A DNA stretch of 64,000 nucleotides. Source: Luteibacter aegosomatissinici. Its GTDB lineage: Bacteria; Pseudomonadota; Gammaproteobacteria; Xanthomonadales; Rhodanobacteraceae. This document shows, in pieces, positions 20,168 to 29,100 of this stretch. The stretch lies in NCBI RefSeq assembly GCF_023078495.1, contig NZ_CP095742.1, positions 434,001-498,000 on the forward strand, given 5' to 3'. The position numbers were made by a program, and so were the translations under genes. The notes beneath the pieces are model-generated. The model worked only from the letters and a program-made list of their open reading frames with translations, was not told where the DNA came from and searched no databases. Each line of letters starts with the position of its first letter. Position 1 is the stretch's first letter.

Positions 20168-20953
20168 ATGAACGTCACCCGCTGGTTCCTGGTCATGCTC
20201 GCTGGCTTCGGCACCCATGCCGTACACGCTGCGGCCTGCCCTGATGTCAAAACGCTCGATGCGATTACGAAGATGGGAAGCGTCTTCATCGGCGAGATGC
20301 ACGGTACCAACGAAGCGCCTGCATTCGTCCAGTGCGTGGTTGAACACGACGTTGCACGTGGCATCCACCCGACCGTGGCGCTGGAGCAGTTGTCCCCCGC
20401 GCGTGATCTTCACTGGCCTGGCTGGTCTGCCACCGATGGCCGTGCATCGAAGGCCATGGCGCGCCTGGTTCGCTGGCTGGATGGCCAGGAGAAGGCTGGC
20501 AAGCTGACGACGTATTGGATGTACGACAGTGTGATGCGTGATTTCCCCGCATCGCAGGACAAGGCCGATCAGTACATGGGCGAGGGCCTCATGCCGCTGG
20601 TGGCGAAGGGCACGGTCATCGCTTACGCGGGGAATGCCCATGCGCAGAAATCGCAGCACATGGGGGCAGACGTCAAACCCGCAGGCGCTTACGTTGCCGA
20701 TACCATGCGCCACATCATCGTGACCGCGGCGCACGACGGTACGACGTGGGCCTGCATGGGGGCGTGTGCGGTCCAGCACCTGCCCGGTGTCGCAGCGTTC
20801 ACCCCGGGGCAGCTTACCGCGGTCGGTACCGCGCAATCGGAACAGTTGCAGGGCTACGACTACGTGTATGCGGTGCCGTCGTTCTCCGCATCACCGCCGC
20901 AGCTCGGTGCTAGCCACACCCCTGCAACTGCGACCGCAGCTCCGCATCCTTAG
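20168..20953 (+). CDS. Secreted protein with ChaN/EreA-like motifs
   Basis: A 261-residue exported protein with a Sec signal peptide cleaved around residue 22 (AVHA-A). The mature part contains GEMHGTNEAP near its start and YAGNAHA in the middle. This paired G-E-x-H-G and G-N-x-H pattern is found in the ChaN/EreA/TraB-like fold group. In that group the histidines and glutamate bind metal or heme, or act in hydrolysis; which applies here is unknown. Two cysteines late in the protein (WACMGAC) could form a disulphide. The last 44 bases overlap the convergent gene that follows. Confidence 0.55.
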   Translation: MNVTRWFLVMLAGFGTHAVHAAACPDVKTLDAITKMGSVFIGEMHGTNEAPAFVQCVVEHDVARGIHPTVALEQLSPARDLHWPGWSATDGRASKAMARLVRWLDGQEKAGKLTTYWMYDSVMRDFPASQDKADQYMGEGLMPLVAKGTVIAYAGNAHAQKSQHMGADVKPAGAYVADTMRHIIVTAAHDGTTWACMGACAVQHLPGVAAFTPGQLTAVGTAQSEQLQGYDYVYAVPSFSASPPQLGASHTPATATAAPHP

Positions 20954-21635
20954 CATCCAGGGGCGCACGCTCGCTTTTGAACGCGTTGCGAATTGCTTTC
21001 TGGTTCGCGTCGTTCTGGTCGCGCAGTGCCTGGCAGGTTTCCGTCGGCGACATGGGGCGGCATTGGTCCTGCACCCAAACGTAGTTGCTGGTGGCCACGG
21101 ACGCGGCGTTGCCTTTGCCGCGGTTGAGTTCGGGGAAGGAGGACACCGCGGCGTTGCGGCTGCCGTAGGTATTGGCCAGGCCGTTGTCCACGGCGCCGAG
21201 CACACCCAGCGGCGCTGCGTACGAATCGGGATGGCCGTTGGTGCTGGTGTACGTCTTGCCATCGGTGGCGCGCACGCACAGGTACAACGCGGGTAGGGGG
21301 CGCGGTGGTTGTGGTGGTGGCGTCTCATCGACGAAGACGCCGTCGGTGGGTGGCTTAGGCATCGGCGCCACGCGGCCATCCGCGGGCGCCGAATCGGTCA
21401 GTTGGAGTTGTTCCTGGTGTTGCGATCTGGCACAGGGGGTTTGTTGATAGATCGTCTGGCCTGCCGTGGTGCATTTGTAGACGGTTTCGGCGTGGGCGTG
21501 CGAGGCGATCAGCCCAAGCGTGAGCAGGGTGATGAGCAGGAGCAAAGCCGGGGCGCGTGGCGAAAAGATATCGCGCGCAAGCGCGCTCCTACACGAGCGG
21601 ACTCCATCGCACCCGGAGTAGTCGCGTGGGGCCAT
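20910..21635 (-). CDS. DUF4124-type secreted protein
   Basis: About 241 residues if translated from the ATG at 21635. The mature region starts ETVYKCTTAGQTIYQQTPC, the DUF4124 signature of small exported proteins. A proline-rich linker, a cysteine-containing middle and a Gln/Lys/Asp-rich helical tail follow. The hydrophobic signal core begins only about residue 28, unusually far in, because codons 15-24 (CRSALARDIF) are encoded by one arm of the REP-like repeat. The true start may therefore lie elsewhere or the 5' end may have been remodelled. The start is 2 bases after the stop of the DegV gene, so coupled translation is possible. Function is unknown. Confidence 0.7.
   Translation of the reverse strand: MAPRDYSGCDGVRSCRSALARDIFSPRAPALLLLITLLTLGLIASHAHAETVYKCTTAGQTIYQQTPCARSQHQEQLQLTDSAPADGRVAPMPKPPTDGVFVDETPPPQPPRPLPALYLCVRATDGKTYTSTNGHPDSYAAPLGVLGAVDNGLANTYGSRNAAVSSFPELNRGKGNAASVATSNYVWVQDQCRPMSPTETCQALRDQNDANQKAIRNAFKSERAPLDAKDAELRSQLQGCG
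21567..21592 (-). repeat. REP-like element, single arm inside a coding region
   Basis: On the minus strand GTAGGAGCGCGCTTGCGCGC followed by GATATC matches one arm of the elements at 8491-8555 and 24994-25059. The companion arm is absent. It falls within the first 25 codons of the DUF4124-type gene. Confidence 0.75.
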
Positions 21636-21637
21636 CG

Positions 21638-22582
21638 TCAGAACTCGGCGACGTGCTCTTCGGAGGCGAAGCCAATGGTCATGGCGCCTTCGCCGACGTT
21701 GACCATGCCGGTGATGCTCATGGGTGTTTCGAGCATCTCGACGCCAGCATCGCCGCAGTGGCGCACCAACGAGGTGTAGCCGGGCAGGTTGCGCATCTCG
21801 TCCAGGTCGCCGCCGTAGCTCAGGGTGAGCGAGGGTACGAGCAGGCCCGCCTGGACACGTTTGGAGGCGTATTCGAACAGCACCTGGGCACCGTGTTCGA
21901 ACCCGCGCACCTTGCCCACCGGACCGGTCTCGCCGCGGTGGCCACGCAGGATCGGCTTGATATCGAGCGCGGTGCCAAGCATGGAGCTCATGAAGCTCAC
22001 ACTGCGGTCGCCCTTGCTGCGGGCGCGTGAACGCAGGTAATTCAGGTCGCGCGGCAGCATGTAGCCGTACGAGCAATCGGCGATATGCGCCGCGCGCTCA
22101 CGCACTTCGGCGGGTGATTTGCCCGCCTGGATCATCCGCACGGCTTCAGCCACGGCCGGCGCGGCGCCCGCGAAGATGTTGCGCGTATCCACCACGCGCA
22201 TAAGGAACGGCCCGCTGATGCCCGCCGCTTCACGGATCGGGCGATAGTTCTTCAGGATGGAGAAGCTGGCCTTGATCACGTTGTCGTGGATCGGGCTGCG
22301 CGTCGCCATGATGGTCAGGCAGACCACGCAGTCGTATTCCTTGACCAGGCGATCAAGGAACAGGCTCTGCACATCCTCCACGCTGCTGGCTTCGGTCTCG
22401 GCGGAGTGGCTGCGGCTGCCGAGCTTCTGGTCACGGAAGCGCTGGATCTCCGCCAGGTCGCGGTCATCCTTGAACTTGTGGTTATCCACCTTGACGGTGA
22501 TGGGCATCACCGCGATGCCGTTACGTTCCACGAAGTCCTGCGGTACGTCGACCGCCGCATCAATTGCCACACCGATCCGCAT
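21638..22582 (-). CDS. DegV family protein (fatty-acid-binding fold)
   Basis: A 314-residue DegV-like protein. DegV proteins bind a fatty acid and, in Gram-positives, present it to a fatty acid kinase. It has the family opening MRIGVAIDAAVDVPQDF with V-MPITV, the VVDTRNIFAGA segment in place of the usual D-S-x-x-x-S-x-G motif, and DIKPIL near the middle. A MARGGG-like sequence is not present, so ligand binding may differ. No DhaK/FakA-like kinase gene is in the window. GAGGGG lies upstream of the ATG at 22582. Confidence 0.82.
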   Translation of the reverse strand: MRIGVAIDAAVDVPQDFVERNGIAVMPITVKVDNHKFKDDRDLAEIQRFRDQKLGSRSHSAETEASSVEDVQSLFLDRLVKEYDCVVCLTIMATRSPIHDNVIKASFSILKNYRPIREAAGISGPFLMRVVDTRNIFAGAAPAVAEAVRMIQAGKSPAEVRERAAHIADCSYGYMLPRDLNYLRSRARSKGDRSVSFMSSMLGTALDIKPILRGHRGETGPVGKVRGFEHGAQVLFEYASKRVQAGLLVPSLTLSYGGDLDEMRNLPGYTSLVRHCGDAGVEMLETPMSITGMVNVGEGAMTIGFASEEHVAEF

Positions 22583-22784
22583 CGGGTCTACCCCTCATTC
22601 CAGTTGGGCCTGGACCAGGCCCAGCGGCGTCCGGGGCACCCATTGCGCCCTGCCCACCCCGCTGCGCCGGATGCTACACTTGCGCGAATGAATTTGGCAT
22701 CTTGCCGGCGTGGCGTCGCCGGTAACCGCGCCGGCCAGGCTGCAAAGGCCCGCCCTTCGCCGGCGCATTGGCACCGGGTTCCCC

Positions 22785-23570
22785 ATGAAAACCAAGAATG
22801 AAATCGTCTCCAACTGGCTGCCCCGCTACACGGGTACGCCGCTGGAAGGCTTCGGCGAGCACATCCTGCTCACCAACTTCGGCCATTACGTCGAGCGCTT
22901 TGCCCAGGAAAACGGCGTGGAAGTGCGTGGTCGCGACCGGCCCATGCCCAACGCCACGGCCGATGGCATTACCCTGATCAACTTCGGCATGGGCAGCCCC
23001 AATGCCGCGACCGTCATGGACCTGCTTAGCGCGATCGAGCCCAAGGCGGCGCTGTTCCTGGGCAAGTGCGGTGGCCTGAAGCGCAAGAACGCCATTGGCG
23101 ACCTTATCTTGCCGATTGCGGCTATCCGCGGCGAAGGCACCTCCAACGACTACCTCATGCCCGAAGTGCCGGCGCTACCCGCGTTCCAGCTGCAGCGTGC
23201 CGTCTCCACCATGATCCGCGACCTTGGCCACGATTATTGGACGGGTACCGTGTTCACCACGAACCGCCGGGTATGGGAGCACGACGAGGCGTTCAAGGAA
23301 CACCTGCGCCGGACGCGCAGCATGGCGATCGATATGGAGACGGCCACGATCTTCGCCGCGGGCTTCGCCAACCACATTCCGTGTGGCGCGCTGCTGCTGG
23401 TATCCGACCAGCCGATGATTCCCGAAGGCGTGAAGACCGAAGCGAGCGATGCCACGGTCACGGCCAATTTCGTCGAGAAGCACATCAAGGTAGGCGTGGA
23501 AGCCCTGAAGCTGGTGCGCCGCCACGGCCGCAGCGTGAAGCACCTGCGCTTCGAGGGTGAAAACGAGTAA
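22785..23570 (+). CDS. amn: AMP nucleosidase (short form)
   Basis: A 261-residue nucleoside phosphorylase-fold enzyme predicted to cleave AMP to adenine and ribose-5-phosphate. It has the typical ITLINFGMGSPNAATVMDLL, FLGKCGGLK, VFTTNRRVWEHDE and AIDMETATIF motifs; the last contains the purine/ribose-contacting acidic residue. It lacks the N-terminal regulatory domain of E. coli Amn (484 residues) and matches the short type found in Xanthomonadales and Bacteroidetes. ATG 22785 is chosen over an upstream in-frame ATG at 22710 because homology starts at MKTKNEIV. It converges with the sigma-factor operon. Confidence 0.9.
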   Translation: MKTKNEIVSNWLPRYTGTPLEGFGEHILLTNFGHYVERFAQENGVEVRGRDRPMPNATADGITLINFGMGSPNAATVMDLLSAIEPKAALFLGKCGGLKRKNAIGDLILPIAAIRGEGTSNDYLMPEVPALPAFQLQRAVSTMIRDLGHDYWTGTVFTTNRRVWEHDEAFKEHLRRTRSMAIDMETATIFAAGFANHIPCGALLLVSDQPMIPEGVKTEASDATVTANFVEKHIKVGVEALKLVRRHGRSVKHLRFEGENE

Positions 23571-23573
23571 CCG

Positions 23574-23948
23574 CTAGCCTCGCCGACCGGTGGGGCGCAG
23601 CCAGGCCATGGCCTGGGTGAGTGCCGCGCACCCAGCGAGCACGAGCAGCCACGGCTGGCGCATGGTATCGAGGGCGTGGGCATCGGTGGCAAGGAAGGCC
23701 ACGGCGCCACCGATCATGGTGGCGAGCAGGGATCCGATCAGCCATGCCTCGAACCGCGCTGGCTGGCGCCTGGCGCGCGCTTGCGCCTGGGCCAGTGTCG
23801 CCACCCGTTCCGCGAAGTCCGCAGGCAGGCCGGGCTCCATGGCGTGCCGCGCCGCGCGGGTCACCGCAGCGTAAGGCCCTGCGTTACCTTCCTGTGCCTG
23901 CCACTCGCGTTCGGCGGCCGGGTGGGTACGGAAATCGATGTCTTTCAT
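23574..23948 (-). CDS. Membrane protein coupled to ECF sigma factor (putative anti-sigma)
   Basis: A 124-residue protein with a cytoplasmic N-terminal half rich in Ala/Arg/Glu and two TM segments near residues 68-88 and 98-115. Its ATG overlaps the stop of the ECF sigma gene by 4 bases, the typical arrangement for an anti-sigma factor that holds the sigma factor at the membrane. No HxxxCxxC zinc anti-sigma signature is present, so the assignment rests on gene order and topology alone. Family not recognised. Confidence 0.65.
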   Translation of the reverse strand: MKDIDFRTHPAAEREWQAQEGNAGPYAAVTRAARHAMEPGLPADFAERVATLAQAQARARRQPARFEAWLIGSLLATMIGGAVAFLATDAHALDTMRQPWLLVLAGCAALTQAMAWLRPTGRRG

Positions 23949-24514
23949 AGCGGTGTCACTCCCATGCTCGGCTCCAGTTCGCCGCGCAGGCGCAGGCGGG
24001 CCCGGAACAGGTGGCTCTTGATCGTACCTGTGGCCATGCCCGTGATCTGGGCGATCTCGGCGATCGACAGCTCCTCCAGATGGTAGAGCGTCAGTACGGT
24101 GCGCTGTACGGGCGGCAGGGCATCGATGGCGGTATGCAGCAGGGCGTCGGCCTGGTCCTGGCCGATCCGGGCTTCCATGTCGGCGCCATCGCCGAGGTTC
24201 TCCAGGAACGCCATGCCGTCCTCATCGTCGCCCAGGTCGATGATGTCGATCCGCTTGCGCTCCAGGTGGCGCAGGGCCACGTGGTAGGCGACCCGGCCGA
24301 TCCAGGCGCGCAGCGGGCTTTCGTGGCGGAACTGGTGCAGCGTCCGGTGCACCCGCAGGAACACCTCCTGGCACAGCTCCGCCGTGTCGTCCGGCTGGCG
24401 GACCATCCGTTGCACGATGTGCCAGCACAGGCCCTGGTACTGGCGCACCAGGCGCGCGAACGCCCCCGGCGCCTCAGCCAGCACGGCCTCCACCAGGGCC
24501 CGGTCTTCAGTCAT
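23945..24514 (-). CDS. ECF-type RNA polymerase sigma factor
   Basis: A 189-residue extracytoplasmic-function sigma factor. Region 2 (about 22-90) contains the DDTAELCQEVFLRVHR core, and RAWIGRVAYHVALRHLERKR forms regions 2.3-2.4. Region 4 (about 125-180) has LPPVQRTVLTLYHLEELSI and the helix-turn-helix IAQITGMATGTIKSHLFRAR. Only regions 2 and 4 are present, as expected. The gene is divergent from a small membrane-protein gene across 119 bases that hold a strong nested dyad, and the downstream gene is a membrane partner. ECF factors commonly control their own promoter. Confidence 0.92.
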   Translation of the reverse strand: MTEDRALVEAVLAEAPGAFARLVRQYQGLCWHIVQRMVRQPDDTAELCQEVFLRVHRTLHQFRHESPLRAWIGRVAYHVALRHLERKRIDIIDLGDDEDGMAFLENLGDGADMEARIGQDQADALLHTAIDALPPVQRTVLTLYHLEELSIAEIAQITGMATGTIKSHLFRARLRLRGELEPSMGVTPL

Positions 24515-24537
24515 GTCGCGCTATCGTCCATGTGGAC

Positions 24538-24600
24538 CATGGATACGCCCACCCCCCGGTCGGTTGCAGTGCAACCGGTCATGGCTTGCCCGTATCCATG
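24538..24600. promoter_or_regulatory. Two concentric inverted repeats in a divergent promoter region
   Basis: The outer arms CATGGATACG (24538-24547) and CGTATCCATG (24591-24600) and the inner arms CGGTTGCA (24561-24568) and TGCAACCG (24570-24577) share exactly the same centre, base 24569. The arms are perfect and the sequence between them is not complementary. A smaller palindrome GTCCATGTGGAC abuts at 24526-24537. The site lies between the divergent ECF sigma and membrane-protein genes, so an operator for a dimeric regulator or an extrudable hairpin are both possible. Confidence 0.6.
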
Positions 24601-24633
24601 ATGCCAAGACCACCGGCCCCACAGGAGCCCCCC

Positions 24634-24975
24634 ATGAACGCCGTCGAAGCCCTCATTCCCATCAGCCTGTTCTTTGCCATCGCCCTGGTGATCAAGTGGA
24701 TCATCGACGCGCGGTTCCGCCACAAGATGATCCAGGCCGGCGTGACGGGCGAGCTGCAGAAGCAATGGTTTGAGGAAGAACTCAATCAGCGCCGCCAGTC
24801 CGCCCTTCGCTGGGGCACCGTCCTCACCCTGCTGGCCGTCGGTTTCGCCTTTATCCAGGCCAAGGGCTGGGACGAACTGAACCCGGGCGTCGTCGCTGTG
24901 CTCGTGGCCTGCACTGGCGTGGGCAATCTTGTTTATTACGCGGTGTCGCGCCGGCAGGTGTTGCCGGGCGCCTGA
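24634..24975 (+). CDS. Small two-to-three-TM membrane protein
   Basis: A 113-residue protein with TM segments near residues 5-24, 60-76 and 85-103 and a charged cytoplasmic loop (about 25-57, rich in Arg/Gln/Glu) between the first and second. AGGAG at 24623-24627 fixes the ATG at 24634. It resembles small DUF6249-like inner-membrane proteins often found beside ECF sigma genes, but that family match is from memory of the pattern. The shared promoter region suggests control by the neighbouring sigma factor. Function unknown. Confidence 0.72.
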   Translation: MNAVEALIPISLFFAIALVIKWIIDARFRHKMIQAGVTGELQKQWFEEELNQRRQSALRWGTVLTLLAVGFAFIQAKGWDELNPGVVAVLVACTGVGNLVYYAVSRRQVLPGA

Positions 24976-24993
24976 CCGGCGTGGTTCCCCCAT

Positions 24994-25059
24994 GTAGGAG
25001 CGCGCTTGCGCGCGATGGGTGCTCGCGGAAAGACCCATCGCGCGCTAGCGCGCTCCTAC
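24994..25059 (+). repeat. REP-like palindromic element, copy 2 (paired arms)
   Basis: It opens GTAGGAGCGCGCTTGCGCGC and closes with GCGCGCTAGCGCGCTCCTAC, with GATGGGTGCTCGCGGAAAG and a CCCATC counterpart between. Organisation and length match the copy at 8491-8555, with a few substitutions. It occupies the gap between two co-directional genes. Confidence 0.85.
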
Positions 25060-25144
25060 AAGGCTTGGAACGCAAAACGGTTGCGTAGTCAGTGGCCGCA
25101 CGAGGCCTTACGCTAGCGTTTTGCTGATGGCGAAGGGATACATC

Positions 25145-26023
25145 ATGCGGCCGTTCCACATTCTCCTGGGTGTTCTTGTGACGCTCATATGGGGAAGCAA
25201 CTTCTCGGTGATCGAAGTAGGCCTGGGCGCCCTCGATCCGTTCGTGCTCACGACGCTGCGCTTCGCCCTTACCGCGGTGCCGCTGGTGTTCTTCGTGCGA
25301 CGACCGGTGGGCGTGCCGCTCGCCGCGATGGCGGCCTACGGGCTGTTGTTCGGTGCGGGGCTATGGGGTGTCGTCAATATCGCGATGGCGCAGGGTATGT
25401 CGCCGGGCCTCTCATCGCTGGTGCTTCAGTTCGCCGCGTTCATGACCGTCGTGCTTAGCGCGATGGTGTTCCGCGAGCCGATACGCGCTCCCCAGGTGAC
25501 CGGCATGCTTCTGGGTACCGCGGGTCTCATCGTGGTGATCCGCGCAGCGCCGGGTACATCCACGCTTGTGGGCACATCCCTCATTCTTCTCGCCGCGTTC
25601 AACTGGAGCCTGTGCAATCTGCTGGTGAAGCGTTTCCGCCCACCCGACATGCTTGCGTTCGTCGTCTGGACAAGCGCCTTCGCGGTGCCGGCGCTGGTCG
25701 TGCTCACGCTCGTCGCGAAGGGGCCGGCGGCTTTTGCCACGTTGCCGGCGACCCTCACATGGGCGGCCGTGGGATCCGTACTGTTCCAGGCGTACATCAC
25801 CACCATCTTTGGCTACGCGGTGTGGAACTTCCTGATGAAGACCTATCCGGCCTCGTCGGTGGCGCCACTGTCGTTGCTCGTACCGGTATCGGGCATCGCC
25901 ACGTCATGGCTCGCCTTCGGCGAACGCTTCCCGCCGGCGTTGTGGCTAGGCGTCCTGCTCATCCTTCTCGGCATTGGCGTGTTCATCGTCTCGCCTTTGC
26001 TGCGCAAGCCGACCGCTGCCTAA
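25145..26023 (+). CDS. EamA/DMT family exporter
   Basis: A 292-residue inner-membrane transporter of the drug/metabolite superfamily with ten hydrophobic segments in two EamA repeats. The first repeat opens LVTLIWGSNFSVIEVGL and the second carries the matching FNWSLCNLLVKRF and ASSVAPLSLLVPVSGI segments. Members export amino acids or metabolites such as O-acetylserine (YdeD/EamA) or purines; the substrate here is unknown. ATG 25145 is preferred because AAGGGA sits 6 bases upstream; earlier in-frame ATGs lack a ribosome site. It converges with the TonB receptor gene; the shared hairpin begins at its stop codon. Confidence 0.9.
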   Translation: MRPFHILLGVLVTLIWGSNFSVIEVGLGALDPFVLTTLRFALTAVPLVFFVRRPVGVPLAAMAAYGLLFGAGLWGVVNIAMAQGMSPGLSSLVLQFAAFMTVVLSAMVFREPIRAPQVTGMLLGTAGLIVVIRAAPGTSTLVGTSLILLAAFNWSLCNLLVKRFRPPDMLAFVVWTSAFAVPALVVLTLVAKGPAAFATLPATLTWAAVGSVLFQAYITTIFGYAVWNFLMKTYPASSVAPLSLLVPVSGIATSWLAFGERFPPALWLGVLLILLGIGVFIVSPLLRKPTAA

Positions 26024-26050
26024 AAAAAGCCGCCCGTGGGAGCGGGCGGC
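26022..26050 (-). terminator. Terminator of the first TonB-dependent receptor gene
   Basis: A perfect 8-bp GC stem (26029-26036 with 26043-26050) is followed on the minus strand by seven T residues. The A-run overlaps the stop codon of the convergent EamA gene. Confidence 0.85.
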
Positions 26051-26119
26051 GATCCGGGGAGATCTGCAAGGCGGTGCGGCTGGGAGGGGCCGCACGCCCT
26101 GTCTTCTTGTAATGAACGG

Positions 26120-29100
26120 TTACAGCGTGAAGTCGTACTCGGCGGAAACCTGCACGTAACGTGGGCTCTGGAAGCTCGTCGGGATCTTGTACGTGCTATC
26201 CGTGAGCGGCGCGCCGTTCGGGTCTTCGCCCACCTCGTTGATGGTCAGCGTGTGCTGCTTGTTGAACACGTTGAACACGCTGGCCGAGAGCGTCAGGCCC
26301 TTCGCCCACTGCGGCTTGTACGAGGTGTTCAGGTCGATGTTCCAGTACGACGGTGTACGGCCCACCGAACCGCGTTTCACGATCATGCCATCGCAGTACA
26401 GGTACGCGCCGGAACCATAGCCGCCGTTCACCACGCCATCGATCGGGTTGAGGCCATAGCAGTTCTCCGGACGGCCGGTCTGGAACACGCCATTGGCGCC
26501 GACCAGCCATTCGTCGTTGATCTGCCACGCGCCATACACCTTGAAGGTGTGCTTGCGATCGTTGGGAAGGTAGCCGTTGGAACCCGCCATGATCTCCGGA
26601 TAGTCGAAAAGCTCAGTGGTGCCGGTATCAGCCTGGCCGTTGCTGGAATCCACGCCGCCTTCGGAGTTGCCGCGCAGGTGCGACCACACGTACGAGGCCT
26701 TCAGGTACCACTTGTCGTCGAAGTTGCGTTCGGCGGTCAGCTGCAGGGCTTCATAGGCACGCTTGTACTTCGGCTCGCCGACGTCATCGCCGGTGAGGTG
26801 GATGTTGTACAGCTTGCCCGTCGCATCGACCGGCGTGGTCAGCGTGACGGCACTGCCTGGGTTGAAGATGTAGCAGCCCGGGACGTTTGCGGCTTCCGGC
26901 GTCAGGCTCGTCGTATCCAGGTTCAGGCCGTACTGCGCGTTCGCGGCTTTGGCGATCGGGCGGAAATCACACGAATCGTCGACACCAGTGAGAATCTTGC
27001 GGTAAATCGCCTTTACACCCAGCGTCCAGTCTTCCACCTGCTGCTGCGCGCCCAGGATGAACTCACGCTGCTTGAACGGCTTGAGGTCCTGCGTGGCCAC
27101 GGCCTGCGGATTCGGTACCTGTCCGGCTTCGCCGTTCGCGTACGTCGTGCCCGTACGTGCCGGGAACGCCGCTGCATAAGCCGGGGGAAGGGCGCCCAGG
27201 CCCAGCGGCGCGCCGGTCACCGGGTCTACGCCGGTGTAGCTGAAGTACTTGATCTGGTACAGCGAGGCCGAGGCGCCGCGGAGGGCGACATTGCCATCGA
27301 GGGGTAGCGAGTAATCGCCCGCGCTGCCGTAGATCTTGAGCGTGGAATCGCCGTGCACGTCCCACGAGAAGCCAAGGCGCGGCTGCCAGCTGTGCACCTG
27401 CTTCACGTAGGTCTGGCCCAGGCTGTTGCTGTTCTCGAAGCCGTCGTTGCGCACGCCGATGCGCGCCATGAAGTTGTCGGTGACGTGCCAGTTGTCTTCC
27501 AGGTAGTAGGACTTCTGGGTGATACCGACCTTGGCGCCGGTCGCGAATACGGTCTGCCGAACGACGCTGTCAGCCGGATCGAGGCCCGGCGCATGTCCTA
27601 GGATGTCTTCGGGGATCGAGCTGTACTGATAGAGCGCGCCGCCTTCATAGGCGGTACCGGTATCGGTCTTGAAGTGGTCGCGGGCCCAGCCCGCCTTCAG
27701 TTCGTGGTCGCCCAGGTGGTACTCGAAGTCGATGCGGCCTGCCTCACGCCGGTCTTCGCCGTTCGGTGTATCGAGCGACCCGGTGGGTGTAAACGAGCAG
27801 TGCGGATAGCCTGCCGCGCCGTTCGTGACGGGCGTGCGTGAATCGGTGATGGCGGGGCAGCCAGGCGAGTTGGCGGCATCGAAGATGTTGCCGTCGTAGG
27901 ATTCGACCGTGCCGTCCGCGGCGGTCGCGGTATTGACGCGCTTGTTGACACTCTTGCCGTACTGCGCTGTCACCGTGAAATCATCGGTGATATAGCTGGT
28001 GTACTTCAGGATGTTGGTCATGCCACCCGTCTTGTCGTACACCTGGCCCAGGTAGTCGCTGCGCTGCGGCTGGCCGTTGTCGTCGTAGCTGTAGCCGTAG
28101 ATGCTCTGCTGCTGCGTGCTGGTGTCGCTAAAGCCGGTGTACTCGAGAATGTTGCTGTCGTTGATGTTCCAGTCCAGCTTCACCAGGTAACGCGGGTCCT
28201 TGATCGTGGTCTTGTTGAAGTTGCCGCCACCGGTCGTATCACCGTAATGCTCATCCGCCGTGCGAGTACCGCCGACCAGCGCGAACATGAAGAGCTTGTC
28301 CTTGATCAGCGGGCCGCCGAGCCAGGCGTTCCAGCGCTGGCCAAAGTCTGTCGCATTACCCGATTGGTTGTTGCCAACCAGGTAATTGCTGTTATGCCGG
28401 TTGTTCTGCAGCAGCGCGCCGTTCTGCAGATAGATGTTGGGCTGGTTCGCCTGCAGCTGGTACGGGTTCCAGGTGAAGTCGATGCCACCCTGCCACGTGT
28501 TCGTACCGCGCTTGGTGTTCACCGAGATCACGCCGCCGGTGGAGTTACCGTACTGCGCGCCGTAGCCGCCATCCTGGATATCTTCCGAATCGATGGCTTC
28601 GAAGGGCACCTGCGAGTAGGTCAGGCTCTGGAAGAAGTTGGTGACGTTGAAGCCATTCACGTAGTAGCTGTTCTCGGCGACCGATGCACCGCTGAACGAA
28701 GCCAGGTTGCCAAACGCGCTGTCACCCTTGGTCGCGCCCGGTGCGAGCAGGGCCACCGCCGTCTGGTTGCGCGCCAGCGGCAGCTGCTTGATCTGCTCGG
28801 CGGTCATGACCGTGCTGGTCTGCGCCGAAGCCACATCGATGGGAGGCAGGGCGTTCGCGGTCACCGAAACGGCGGAAAGATCTTCCGCGTTACCCGCCGT
28901 CGTCGGTGCCGCAGCGAGGTTCACGTTGAATCCCTGGCCGGCCACGACCGAGACGTCGCGCGTCGTCGCGGCGCCACCGCCGCCACTGGTCGTGACTTTG
29001 TAGTTGCCAGGTAACAGCGAGACGATGTTGAACCGCCCGTCGCTGCCGATCGTGGCAGAGCGGCTCACGCCACTGCCGGTGTTGGTGGCCGTAACCGTTG

